Shown: piece after piece, positions 30,248-37,983 of the stretch | Position numbering within the stretch: the first letter of the stretch is position 1 | How the letters are laid out: the number at the start of each line of letters is the position of its first letter | NCBI RefSeq assembly: GCF_008065135.1 | Contig: NZ_CP042914.1 | Coordinates: 2,852,001 to 2,916,000, forward strand | Direction of reading: 5' to 3' | Source of the DNA: Roseimaritima ulvae | GTDB taxonomy: Bacteria > Planctomycetota > Planctomycetia > Pirellulales > Pirellulaceae | Length of the DNA stretch: 64,000 nt | Position numbers and translations under genes: made by a program | The notes under the pieces: generated by a model | What the model saw: the letters and a program-made list of their open reading frames with translations, nothing else | Told to the model about the DNA's origin: nothing | Database searches by the model: none

Positions 30248-30670
30248 CCTGTCGTTGCTCAGTCGATTGCCACGCTTGATCTGGGGCGTTCGAACCCGCT
30301 CGCCGCTGCCAGTGAGCGCTGGACGAACCTTCACGGCAAAGTGATTAGTGTGCGATTAGCTAAGATTAGCCTTCTCTAAGGCTGGAACACTAATCGCCAC
30401 TAATCACGCACTAATCGAGTCGTGGTCTTGCCAATGGCCAAACTCCGATGCATCCGATGCGCCTGCCAATTATCGCCGGCTTGCTGATTTTCTCGGTCAA
30501 TTGTTGCTCGGCCCTACTTCGATCGGTATCTTGAGGGGGCAGGGATTCGATTCAATTGGCGAGTCGTCGGCTACCCAAGACCAGCGCAAGAACCATGTGT
30601 TGCACGCGAGTGGCGGCAGCACGTTTTCGTGAACACAATATCGCGGATCGCCACCGCGTGAACACCAACG
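30240..30670 (+). other. First cassette, without a recognisable gene; symmetric GATTAG array
   Basis: This 431-base unit runs from the predicted attI crossover to the core of the first attC. I find no convincing reading frame. It holds three GATTAG copies (30343, 30354, 30364) and three CTAATC copies (30390, 30400, 30411). Spacings are 11, 10 / 10, 11 bases around a central dyad that includes an AGCCTT-CTCT-AAGGCT hairpin. The helical phasing suggests a protein-binding or promoter element. ORF-less cassettes with regulatory sequence are known in other integrons. Confidence 0.55.
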
Positions 30671-30677
30671 TTCTGTG
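30585..30677 (+). repeat. attC: attC site 1
   Basis: The left arm starts GCAAGAACCATGTGTTGCACG with GAGTGGCGG. The right arm is CCACCGCGTGAACACCAACGTTC and pairs with it. The core is GTTCTGTG at 30670. It belongs to the 'TTGCACGTGAG' subfamily of attC sites in this array. Confidence 0.8.
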
Positions 30678-30697
30678 CATTAAGGAAATGCAAAACC

Positions 30698-31510
30698 TTG
30701 CTTGAAATTGAACCTTTTCGCGACACCGTATTCGATCATGCCGACGAAAAACTCGGCTGGGTCACAGCACCGATCATTCATCGAGACAAAGGCAAAGCAT
30801 GTGACATCCGCACGGGAGTGTTGCTCCAGATCGCGAATATGCGATTTCTTGTTACTGCCGGTCACAATATGATCGCTCACGGAGAACTCGGTCGCTCCCC
30901 GGAGATCGTAATGCCGGACAAGGGAACACCAACTGTCCCATTGTCAAACGAAAGGTTTTGGACAACAAAGGCCAAGGCAGAAGATTTGACCGTCTGCCAG
31001 CTTACAGATGAAACAGTGGGAAAATTGGGCGATCGATTTCGCTATGCCTCGCTATCGGATTTCATGAGCCAACATGATGCCCAGCATGGACGCGGGCTCT
31101 ATCTCTTATACGGATTCCCAAACCAAATGGGGACTTCCGATGAGGATGGCACCAAACGGGCGGATACGTGGCGTTACCTTTCATGCCTTTACGAGCGCGA
31201 CTTTTCCAATGTCGAGAATTACGATCCCAACCTGCACATTCTCCTTGAGTACGAACGCAAGACCAAGAACAAAGCAGGAAACTACGTCTGGCCCCACGGT
31301 ATGAGCGGATGCGGAATCTGGTTTTGCGGACACCCAATTACACACAGTCCGTTCACTGCCGACCATTTCAGGCTCGTCGGTATTCAGACCGCGTGGCACA
31401 AGGAGTTTGAATACGCAAAAGGTACTTGGATTGATGTTGTCGCAATAATTATCTGGAAATACTTCTCTGATGCGCGAGATGTCATGCGATTACACGGCAT
31501 GGAGTTCTAG
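30698..31510 (+). CDS. Cassette protein: trypsin-like serine protease fold
   Basis: The 270-residue product shows a chymotrypsin-like triad in order: His56 in LVTAGHNM, Asp96 in KAEDLTVCQL and Ser203 in HGMSGCGIW. No signal peptide is visible, so it is probably cytoplasmic. No ATG is usable: ATG at 30688 is in another frame and stops at once. So the start is taken as TTG 30698, with AAGGA about 11 bases upstream. It is the only gene of a cassette that starts at the attC1 core (30671); its attC has been split by an IS110-family element. Overall similarity to a named protease family is not recognised. Such cytosolic triads occur in stress or defence proteins, but no function is assigned. Confidence 0.7.
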   Translation: MLEIEPFRDTVFDHADEKLGWVTAPIIHRDKGKACDIRTGVLLQIANMRFLVTAGHNMIAHGELGRSPEIVMPDKGTPTVPLSNERFWTTKAKAEDLTVCQLTDETVGKLGDRFRYASLSDFMSQHDAQHGRGLYLLYGFPNQMGTSDEDGTKRADTWRYLSCLYERDFSNVENYDPNLHILLEYERKTKNKAGNYVWPHGMSGCGIWFCGHPITHSPFTADHFRLVGIQTAWHKEFEYAKGTWIDVVAIIIWKYFSDARDVMRLHGMEF

Positions 31511-31531
31511 GCGAAAACGCACTGCAAGAAG

Positions 31532-31544
31532 CACAGAACCATGC
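31532..31544 (+). repeat. attC: attC site 2, left fragment cut by an IS110-family element
   Basis: GCACAGAACCATGC is the expected opening of an attC: its GCACAGAA is the exact complement of TTCTGTGC that begins this cassette at 30671. The rest of the site resumes at about 33290 beyond the insertion sequence. Confidence 0.7.
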
Positions 31545-33289
31545 CTTCCTGAAAGAGTTAAGCAGTTTTAAATAAGTTTTAGCTTTTTTGTTGGTTTGGC
31601 GTTGGAGCGGTAGCTTTACACCAGCTCCGGTGCATGGTCGTGTTTGCGGCGTAGCAATTGGTTGCTGAGTGTCTTTTGACGACGGATGGATCTTCTAGTC
31701 GGGCTAATTGCAGATCGTTCTTTTCGTTTGCGATTGCACCTCGATACATTCCTTCGTGGGGTCCCATCAAGAGCTTGTCTCGATGCCTTGGCTCAATCGG
31801 CCAAGCACTATCTATCGGATACGATTCCGCTCGCTGCCAAGTCGTGGACCCTAGTCAGTGAAACGTTTCAACAGGTCAGGCAACAGTGGAGTTGCGAGGT
31901 GACATCTACGCATGGTTCCGGGCGAACTAACTTGGGCGAGCCGACCCCATAGGTAAGCAATGATGCGAACATCATCGAACCGAGATGGGGTCGAATGCCA
32001 TCACAAAAAGACACTTCGTATAGGCGACTACTTGTTTGAGTGAGTTGGTGCGAAAGAGTGAATTAGGCTGTTTGTTTGTGGCGCGTGACCTGGCGTTTTC
32101 GCCGAGCCAACATGTCATCGCGGCACTCGGGGTAAGTCTGCTCGTGGACCATCATGTTGCGTATGATTACCGCCAGCTTTCGCATCACCGCGACACGTGC
32201 GATCTTGCTACCGCGGCGGTTGCGGATTGGTTTGTACCAAGCCTTCAGCACCGGATCGCGTCGCAGACAGTGCAGCGTAATCTGGGCCAACTCCCAACGT
32301 GCCATCGTGCTTCCGGCTTTAGCGATGCGTCCACGTCGTCCCGTACCTTCGCCGCTGTCGTTGACGCCCGGTGTCAGGCCCCAGTAGTGAGCTAAGCTCT
32401 TGCCCTTGGGGAACCGATGGGGATCGCCGACCCGGCACACCAGAGACAACGCACTATAGTGTGCACAGCCGGGTATCGTGCGGAGGCGTGTGACCACGGG
32501 ATCGTCTTTTGACCGTTCGATGATTTGGACTTCGAGGTCATTCATTCGCGTTGTCCATCGCTCCAGTTCATCGAGGTGCCAGTCCATCTCGGCGCGTTCG
32601 CAGGGCGGTAGCTCGACAGTCTTCAGCCAGGCGACCGCACGGACGCTAGGGAAGGTCTTGGTCGGCATCTGCCACTGGAGGTTGTGCTTGCGAAGGATGT
32701 TCTTGATGCGGTTGGTTGCTCGCGTTCGCATTCGTCCAGCGTCTTTGCGCAATAGCGTGATCCGTTGACTTTCGGCATGGTGTTTGGATGGCAAGATGAC
32801 CTGACGGACACCACGAACGGGCTCTCCAACTCGCAGGCGATGTTGGTTGACCCAAAGTAGCTCTGAGAGCGCGTGGGCATCCCGTTTGTCTGTTTTGACC
32901 TTTAGCTTTTTCGTGGGCTGGATGAGGATGGTTTGAGTGCAGCCAACGGTGGGTAGGAACTTGAGGAGCCAATCGTTGAAGCCGCAGACTTCGAGGATGG
33001 CGATGAAGCCTTCGTCGCCAGCCTTGTCTCGCAGCTTGGCAAAGAATTCTGCGCATCGCTTGGGCTCGGTGGATACCTGCCGCTTGAGGACGATGTCGCC
33101 GGCATCGTTGCGAAGAGAAATGGTGAGTTGCTTTGCGTGCTGGTCGATTCCGAGGTACAACATGGGTAGGTTCTCCGAGAGGGACGTAGTTCAATTTGAG
33201 TGTCGATTTTCGCGAAAGCGAGAGACGATCGCTCGTCTTCCATCATCTCGGAGAACCGTTTTTCGAACCACAACTCTTTCATCGACATC
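31545..33289 (-). mobile_element. IS110-family insertion sequence inserted in an attC
   Basis: The limits are inferred from where the attC2 sequence is interrupted (31544) and resumes (about 33290); they may be off by several bases. No terminal inverted repeats or target duplication are seen, as usual in IS110. The transposase lies on the minus strand. About 500 bases of non-coding DNA follow its stop (31545-32062) and about 125 precede its start. A nested hairpin with arms at 31942-31950 and 31985-31993 lies in the 3' flank. A perfect 12-base inverted repeat (33169-33180 / 33246-33257) overlaps the 5' leader. IS110 elements encode a bridge RNA in such flanks. Members of the IS1111 branch are known to target attC sites. 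Confidence 0.65.
32063..33163 (-). CDS. IS110-family transposase (DEDD recombinase)
   Basis: The 366-residue protein has the N-terminal DEDD RuvC-like domain with GIDQHAK (Asp), AILEVCGF (Glu) and KTDKRDAHAL (Asp pair), a helical middle, and the C-terminal Transposase_20 domain (TIPGCAHYSALSLVCRVGD, KSLAHYWGLTPG, GSTMARWELAQITLHC) with the serine used in catalysis. It appears intact. It inserts circular element DNA guided, in studied relatives, by a bridge RNA. Its place inside an attC fits the attC-targeting habit described for part of this family. Orientation is opposite to the cassette genes. Confidence 0.93.
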   Translation of the reverse strand: MLYLGIDQHAKQLTISLRNDAGDIVLKRQVSTEPKRCAEFFAKLRDKAGDEGFIAILEVCGFNDWLLKFLPTVGCTQTILIQPTKKLKVKTDKRDAHALSELLWVNQHRLRVGEPVRGVRQVILPSKHHAESQRITLLRKDAGRMRTRATNRIKNILRKHNLQWQMPTKTFPSVRAVAWLKTVELPPCERAEMDWHLDELERWTTRMNDLEVQIIERSKDDPVVTRLRTIPGCAHYSALSLVCRVGDPHRFPKGKSLAHYWGLTPGVNDSGEGTGRRGRIAKAGSTMARWELAQITLHCLRRDPVLKAWYKPIRNRRGSKIARVAVMRKLAVIIRNMMVHEQTYPECRDDMLARRKRQVTRHKQTA

Positions 33290-33369
33290 GATGGACACTG
33301 AGCCGCCGGCAACGCATTCACCAATGGATGATCGACCGCGGCGGCCCGGTCATCGCTACCGTTCTGCCA
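33290..33369 (+). repeat. attC: attC site 2, right part
   Basis: The inner left arm ATGGACACTGAGCCGCCG (33291 on) pairs with CGGCGGCCCGGTCATCGC (33338 on). The core is GTTCTGCC at 33361-33368. Only the outermost left arm is missing; it lies at 31532-31544 on the other side of the IS. Confidence 0.75.
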
Positions 33370-33383
33370 CTCAAGAGTGTTCC

Positions 33384-33719
33384 ATGACATCGCACACGCT
33401 TCTGTGGCTTGATGACGAGCGTGATCCGTCGGACTCAAGATGGATCGAGTTCTTCCCGATTGTTAATCCAGCGGTAGTTTGGCTGAAGTCCTACGATGAG
33501 TTCGTGCAATGGATTTCTCACAACGGCTTGCCCGATGCAATTTGTTTTGACCACGATTTGGGCATTGGCCCAAGCGGATTTGACGCCGCCAGATGGCTCA
33601 CGGAGTACTGCCTTGATTCTGGATCGCCATTGCCAGCATGGAGCATTCAAAGTGCGAACCCAATTGGAAAACAGAACATCGCCTCGATCCTAAATACTTT
33701 TGAACGATTCGTTGGCTGA
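33384..33719 (+). CDS. Cassette protein: cyclic-phosphate-processing receiver (cREC) domain
   Basis: This 111-residue protein is a stand-alone cREC domain. It opens with SHTLLWLDDERDP, continues with a DAICFDHDLGIGPSGFDAARWL block near 55-77, and has the diagnostic late motif WSIQSANPIGKQN near 88-100. cREC proteins were proposed from comparative genomics to act on cyclic phosphate signals in conflict or RNA-repair settings; activity is not demonstrated here. The start ATG is 22 bases after the attC2 crossover, the short leader typical of cassette genes. The gene ends 31 bases before attC3. Confidence 0.8.
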   Translation: MTSHTLLWLDDERDPSDSRWIEFFPIVNPAVVWLKSYDEFVQWISHNGLPDAICFDHDLGIGPSGFDAARWLTEYCLDSGSPLPAWSIQSANPIGKQNIASILNTFERFVG

Positions 33720-33749
33720 TGATCTGTCACCAACACCACGCTAAAATAG

Positions 33750-33842
33750 GGCAGAACAATGCCGTGCACACGGAGCCGCCGATCGCGCGGTTTGCCAATG
33801 GAGACCGTACTTCGGCGGCCCGGTGACGGCTGCCGTTCTGCC
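33750..33842 (+). repeat. attC: attC site 3
   Basis: 93 bases. Left arm GGCAGAACAATGCCGTGCAC plus CGGAGCCGCCG; right arm CGGCGGCCCGGTGACGGC plus TGCCGTTCTGCC. The arms are complementary with the extrahelical bases expected of attC; core GTTCTGCC at 33835-33842. Confidence 0.88.
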
Positions 33843-33865
33843 ATAAGAAGTCATACGAAAGAGAC

Positions 33866-34522
33866 ATGGCCGTTTGCTGCTACTGCCATTCGTTAATCGG
33901 CGATTCTGCGAAACAATGCTTCACTTGCGGTTGGGACTGGCATGACCCAATGCAACCAACACAGCGAGGTTCCGTTTCATGGGAACGCTTGGGCATCAAG
34001 GTTGGGCATGATTATGTAGTCGAGCTCTGCGAGAGTTTTGAAGGTGCTCGGTACACTCAGTTCCGCAATGCGGACGAAGAGCCCAGCGATCCACACTACA
34101 TGACGGAAACTGAGGCGATTGATGGCACCCGTTTGATGGAGTTTGGCCTGAACGACTACGTCAATCGTCTATTCTTAAAGAATGGTGACGCGTTTTCGTT
34201 TGGCGCGGACGGGCAATGGATGACAACAGCGTCGTACGAAAGACTCTCTGACCGAAAGACACCTGTGTGGTCTGGTGGCACATCGAACCTTTTGTCGCAT
34301 CAAGCGGCATGCGACGCTGCTTCGGACCACGGTAAAACTATTGGCCTTGCCGCTTTCACTGTGATTGATGCAATACTACTTGACGAGAAAGGATCGCCAG
34401 TGTGGCACGTGATACTCGAATTCGACAACAAGGATGATGACGATTGGATTGCCTTTAGTCCTGTCAAATCGGTGCAGGTTGATGCCGTGACCGGCGCAGC
34501 GTCATCTATAATGAGCTTGTAG
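33866..34522 (+). CDS. Cassette protein with N-terminal zinc ribbon, function unknown
   Basis: The 218-residue product starts with a double-CxxC zinc ribbon (CCYCHSLIGDSAKQCFTCGWDW, residues 4-25). Two thirds of the protein is a soluble domain I do not recognise, rich in Asp and aromatic residues (HDYVVELCESFEG, VWHVILEFDNKDDDDW). The gene begins 30 bases after the cassette crossover. Next to the other zinc-ribbon cassette at 37.5 kb it shows no clear similarity beyond the ribbon. Confidence 0.75.
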   Translation: MAVCCYCHSLIGDSAKQCFTCGWDWHDPMQPTQRGSVSWERLGIKVGHDYVVELCESFEGARYTQFRNADEEPSDPHYMTETEAIDGTRLMEFGLNDYVNRLFLKNGDAFSFGADGQWMTTASYERLSDRKTPVWSGGTSNLLSHQAACDAASDHGKTIGLAAFTVIDAILLDEKGSPVWHVILEFDNKDDDDWIAFSPVKSVQVDAVTGAASSIMSL

Positions 34523-34530
34523 ACCAAGAA

Positions 34531-34622
34531 GGCAGAACCAAGCCGTGAACCGGAGAACGGCTTGCAAGGTTTTGCAAATGGAAAGTCAACTGTCCGTTCC
34601 CGGTTACGGCAACCGTTCTGCC
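34531..34622 (+). repeat. attC: attC site 4
   Basis: 92 bases. Left arm GGCAGAACCAAGCCGTGAAC plus CGGAGAACGG; right arm CCGTTCCCGGTTACGGC plus AACCGTTCTGCC. Nearly perfect complementarity; same subfamily as attC3. Confidence 0.88.
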
Positions 34623-34638
34623 ATTGAAGATTTGACAC

Positions 34639-35694
34639 ATGATGCAAATGCCCACCGTTTATGACGATGACATCCTCAACGTCGGAGGTGGTTCTTACCC
34701 TGATGGCACGCCAACACGAACGACCGTCTATTCCATCGTTTACCCGCCTGTCGGATTTTTGCCTTTCGCTGCAACTGGAAACGGTGACTATCACGGATTC
34801 TACTGGCCAATTGGACGCGAAGATCGGCCTCCGATGGTGGCGTACAGCAGCCATGATGCATATGCCTTGATCCCGGAGCACGGCGACCTCACTTCCGCCG
34901 GGCGTTGCCAACTTACCCGCGACGAAGACCGAAAGCTTCCATACGAATTCGAATCGGCATTTGATGCCGTAAACGTTCCGCGACCTACGGTTTCCATTTC
35001 CGATGTCGTTGCCGTCGACGACCACAAACAACTACTGACGCTTGATCCTGACTCCCCATTCCGAAATTGCGCCGTTGCCGACCAACTGATCGCTGCGAAC
35101 GAGCTTGACGACGCGGAATCACACTACCGCAGAGCGATCGAGCGACTCCCGGAGTATGGGGCTGCTCACTTTGGCCTTGGGTATCTGCTTCGGCGGACTC
35201 GGCGGCAATCGCAGGCATTAATTCACTTGCGCCAATCCCTACTCTGTCCGCTTGCTTTCTGGGGCGGTTGTTTCTGGTCCGATCACATTCTGCCAGGTTC
35301 CTTTAGACCCGATTGGGCCCGCAAAGCGCTCCTGTGGCTACAGAAGCTCAAGGAACCCGATGATTCTCTTCGCGACGATCCGTTCATGGAGAACGTTCAA
35401 GACTTGACTCTCGATACTGGTGTCGCCGAAAGCCGCGACATCGAATTGTCGATTGCAATGGCTGACGAATATCACCGACGTGGACAATTTCTCGATGCCG
35501 TTTTCATGTGGATCACCATTGGTGATCGTGCCGCGCTTGAAACAACGTCCTTTCGCGAACGATACGGACTGACGGCACGTTCATTCGGCACACGCTTGGC
35601 TAGGCTATTTCGTGATGCCGGCATTGAGCGCCGCGCGGAACTCGTCGACAATATGATTTCGATGATGGAGAAACCTGAGGGGCTCTATCTCTAA
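34639..35694 (+). CDS. Cassette protein with TPR-like repeats
   Basis: This 351-residue protein has an unrecognised N-terminal domain (about 1-140, with GFYWPIGREDRPPMVAYSSHD). A tetratricopeptide-like region follows (about 148-205: ADQLIAANELDDAESHYRRAIERLPEYGAAHFGLGYLL). A helical C-terminal part includes AMADEYHRRGQFLDAVFMW, which looks like another TPR. There is no signal peptide. A role in protein binding is inferred from the TPRs. Its size is large for a cassette. Start ATG at 34639; the second codon is also ATG. Confidence 0.78.
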   Translation: MMQMPTVYDDDILNVGGGSYPDGTPTRTTVYSIVYPPVGFLPFAATGNGDYHGFYWPIGREDRPPMVAYSSHDAYALIPEHGDLTSAGRCQLTRDEDRKLPYEFESAFDAVNVPRPTVSISDVVAVDDHKQLLTLDPDSPFRNCAVADQLIAANELDDAESHYRRAIERLPEYGAAHFGLGYLLRRTRRQSQALIHLRQSLLCPLAFWGGCFWSDHILPGSFRPDWARKALLWLQKLKEPDDSLRDDPFMENVQDLTLDTGVAESRDIELSIAMADEYHRRGQFLDAVFMWITIGDRAALETTSFRERYGLTARSFGTRLARLFRDAGIERRAELVDNMISMMEKPEGLYL

Positions 35695-35703
35695 CGCAAA
35701 GAA

Positions 35704-35795
35704 GGCAGAACCATGGGTTGCAACGGAGGCCGCGAGCTGACGTTTTCGAAGTGGTAAGTCGTCCGAGCGGCCCCGCTGAACCCTGCCGTTACCCG
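35704..35795 (+). repeat. attC: attC site 5
   Basis: Left arm GGCAGAACCATGGGTTGCAAC plus GGAGGCCGCGAG; right arm GCGGCCCCGCTGAACCCT plus GCCGTTACCCG; core GTTACCC at 35788. The left end matches the cassette that precedes it (TTCTGCC), the right end the cassette that follows. Confidence 0.85.
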
Positions 35796-35803
35796 ACTGA
35801 AAT

Positions 35804-36271
35804 ATGACTCCAGCACTGAACGCATTCCTTGAGCGATTTGCAGAACTCAAAGGTGACGCTAACGGCTGGCTACAAAGCAAGTCGCGGTATCCAACCCTAA
35901 CCCTTCCCGCCAAACACAAGGATGTTGGACCGCTTTGCATCGACGACAACGGCGACGAACTGACGCTCGAAGTTGGCACCAAACACCACACGCACTTCTC
36001 TGGCTACAACTATGACGGCGATTCGGACGATTCGCGGCTTCTTGCTGCGGCTCACGATGCTGCCCGTTTTGCAATCGACGTGATTGCCGATCGCGTGTGC
36101 ATTACAACTGACTATCTCGATGATCGGTGCATTGGCTGCTCACACTTTTACCTTGACGCCGAAAATGTGACGGCGGATACTGTCCGTGATTCACTGATTG
36201 GCGTTCGCGGTGGCAATATACGTTCGGATCGCTTCCTATGGTCTTCCCCGCTGCAGGTAAACGGCGGGTAA
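35804..36271 (+). CDS. Cassette protein, hypothetical
   Basis: The 155-residue protein has no family that I recognise. It is acidic and soluble, with alternating strand-like segments (LTLEVGTKHHTHFSGYNYDG, DRVCITTDYLDD) and a two-Cys motif RCIGCSHF. No signal peptide or membrane segment is seen. The gene starts 15 bases after the crossover, and its stop codon TAA lies inside the left core of attC6, as is common for cassette genes. Confidence 0.68.
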   Translation: MTPALNAFLERFAELKGDANGWLQSKSRYPTLTLPAKHKDVGPLCIDDNGDELTLEVGTKHHTHFSGYNYDGDSDDSRLLAAAHDAARFAIDVIADRVCITTDYLDDRCIGCSHFYLDAENVTADTVRDSLIGVRGGNIRSDRFLWSSPLQVNGG

Positions 36272-36355
36272 CTATGCCGTGCACCGGAGCGGCGTCAGCG
36301 CGTTTCCTGATGGTTTGTTTTACTCTCGCCGCCCGGTGACGGCGACCGTTCCCCC
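36265..36355 (+). repeat. attC: attC site 6
   Basis: Left arm CGGGTAACTATGCCGTGCACC plus GGAGCGGCG; right arm CGCCGCCCGGTGACGGC plus GACCGTTCCCC; core at 36348. The opening CGGGTAA is the exact complement of TTACCCG, the first bases of this cassette at 35789. Confidence 0.87.
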
Positions 36356-36367
36356 CGATGAGGTTTT

Positions 36368-36934
36368 GTGTCCTCTCAGCTACCACCGGAACTCGAACAG
36401 CGGGCGCTGACCTTAGCTGGGGACTTCCGGGCCACGCTCTGTGAGATGCTTGGTCCTCCCCGACTGCAATTCCAGGTGTTCGACGTTCGCCAGTCGAACG
36501 CTGGGCCAACGATCGCAATCGACGGTGACAAGGCGACGCTTGTGGTTGGCCCAAACGCCGTATCATGCGAATCGACACTTGTTTCCAATGTCGCACACGA
36601 ATCGGTGCATCTACACCTAACCGACGGTGCTTTTGGCAACGCGAGCGGACTGGAAGAGGGCTTCGCCCTTCACTTCGAACTTTCCCTGGTCGAACAGCAT
36701 TACGGTACGTCCGAGCGTCAACGACATATCTCACACCTGCCTGGCACCTACACGACTGCACTTCATGACTATGAATACCTGCTGACAATTGCGGACGATC
36801 CAGTGGTGCGCGTTCTCGAGAGGCATGGTAAACTAACTGGACTCTCGTGGAGAGATCTGCGTCACTTATTCCCCCAAGCTGGCTTTTGGGTGTCCTATCG
36901 TTTGGCGCGCCGGCGACGGATGCGGATGGGGTAA
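36368..36934 (+). CDS. Cassette protein: HExxH putative zinc metallopeptidase
   Basis: The 188-residue protein has a HESVH motif at residues 77-81, followed by GLEEGFALHFEL at 94-105. The Glu-rich helix about 14 residues after HExxH would supply the third zinc ligand in the gluzincin pattern. It is cytoplasmic by inspection. The start is GTG at 36368, directly after the cassette crossover region; no ATG is in frame upstream. The stop codon lies within attC7. The overall fold is not assigned to a named peptidase family, so the peptidase call rests on the motif. Confidence 0.68.
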   Translation: MSSQLPPELEQRALTLAGDFRATLCEMLGPPRLQFQVFDVRQSNAGPTIAIDGDKATLVVGPNAVSCESTLVSNVAHESVHLHLTDGAFGNASGLEEGFALHFELSLVEQHYGTSERQRHISHLPGTYTTALHDYEYLLTIADDPVVRVLERHGKLTGLSWRDLRHLFPQAGFWVSYRLARRRRMRMG

Positions 36935-37018
36935 CCATGGGTTGCAACGGAGGCCGCGAGTTGACGTGTTTGAAGTGGTGAGTCGTTCGCGCGGCCCCGC
37001 TGAACCCTACCGTTCCCC
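36928..37018 (+). repeat. attC: attC site 7
   Basis: Left arm GGGGTAACCATGGGTTGCAAC plus GGAGGCCGCGAG; right arm CGCGGCCCCGCTGAACCCT plus ACCGTTCCCC; core at 37012. Nearly the same as attC5 apart from the outer ends, so the two belong to one subfamily. Confidence 0.87.
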
Positions 37019-37044
37019 GACTCACCTCATACCAACTTCAGTAA

Positions 37045-37317
37045 ATGCTCGCTGAGCTTGCCGGATTTCTTACGGACTTTCTTGGTGCCTGCCTTCGCGG
37101 AGCGTTTGGACGGAACGCCAAGGGCCAACCAGATCCTGACAATCCGGTGAATCGACGGGCCATATTCACGGCTTCGGTTGTCGTCTTTTCGATCTTGGCT
37201 TTGCTTGGTTCGCTCATGGCCATGATTTTTGCCGGGTCGTTCATCGCTGCCTGGGTCACTGCGACCATCATTTTCGGCCTTGGTCTATTCGCGTCATTCC
37301 GCGCCGTCTTTCCGTGA
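37045..37317 (+). CDS. Cassette protein: small membrane protein
   Basis: A 90-residue protein with two predicted membrane helices at about 42-64 and 66-87 (ASVVVFSILALLGSLMAMIF and AAWVTATIIFGLGLFASF) after a soluble N-terminus of about 40 residues. The family is unknown. The remaining cassette DNA up to attC8 (37318-37400) has no gene. Confidence 0.62.
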   Translation: MLAELAGFLTDFLGACLRGAFGRNAKGQPDPDNPVNRRAIFTASVVVFSILALLGSLMAMIFAGSFIAAWVTATIIFGLGLFASFRAVFP

Positions 37318-37400
37318 CGCAAATCGTAGTCATCGTGAGGCCGCATGAACCGTCGTCTTTGGGGTACACTTGTCCTACTCGGCGACATAATGAAAACGGC

Positions 37401-37493
37401 TGGGAACCAGAGAATTGCACGTGAGTGGCGGTGGCCGTGTTTCTTGAAATGGACGATCAACTCCCGCCACCACGTGAATTCCAACGTTCGCCC
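37401..37493 (+). repeat. attC: attC site 8
   Basis: Left arm TGGGAACCAGAGAATTGCACG plus TGAGTGGCGG; right arm CCGCCACCACGTGAATTCC plus AACGTTCGCCC; core at 37486. It belongs to the same subfamily as attC1. Confidence 0.85.
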
Positions 37494-37539
37494 GCAAAGC
37501 TACATCTAACCACACTCATGCCTTCCAAAGTCGAATGTG

Positions 37540-37977
37540 ATGGGATTCAAGAACGTCTGCCTCAGTTGCAAGAGGGTCGAGAGTCTCGGCACGGACCCCT
37601 CACAGTTCCGCACTGGCCACTGTCCGCAGTGCTCAGCCCAAATGTTTTTTGTAAACCACAAATTTCGGCCTCCCAAAGCAACAGATGAGAAATCATGGGC
37701 GGTTGCGGCGTACTTGATCTCCCATGGATTCAGCTACTACACCATTCGAGACGAGCAGGGGCTGGCTGTCGCATACCCAACGACACTTGCCGATGCGGAG
37801 AAGTTTGTCGCCAAGTATGCGGCGCAGCGTTCACAACAGATTGCGCGCCGCAAGCATGACCTTGAAAAACAAATTGCCGACTTGCGGCAGCGGACGCAAA
37901 ATGACTCCAGAGATCGACTCATTTGTGATCTGAATGAACAGCTTTTACGATTGACTCAATCAGCCACCGTCCCGTGA
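37540..37977 (+). CDS. Cassette protein with zinc ribbon and coiled coil
   Basis: The roughly 145-residue protein opens with a zinc ribbon (CLSCKRVES...GHCPQCSAQM, residues 7-34). A compact middle domain contains HGFSYYTIRDEQGLAVAYPTT. A charged helix near 90-135 (ARRKHDLEKQIADLRQRTQ) is likely to form a coiled coil. ATG at 37540 is preferred; GTG at 37537 is possible. No named family is recognised. Confidence 0.7.
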   Translation: MGFKNVCLSCKRVESLGTDPSQFRTGHCPQCSAQMFFVNHKFRPPKATDEKSWAVAAYLISHGFSYYTIRDEQGLAVAYPTTLADAEKFVAKYAAQRSQQIARRKHDLEKQIADLRQRTQNDSRDRLICDLNEQLLRLTQSATVP

Positions 37978-37983
37978 GAATAC

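Noticed and set aside
30041-30334. Minus-strand frame of 97 codons across the attI region
   Set aside because: It runs through the repeated attI motifs and the predicted crossover, with no ribosome site or family resemblance.
31686-31952. Plus-strand frame of 88 codons in the IS110 flank
   Set aside because: It lies in the non-coding flank of the IS, lacks a good start and is not recognisable; a structured RNA is at least as likely.
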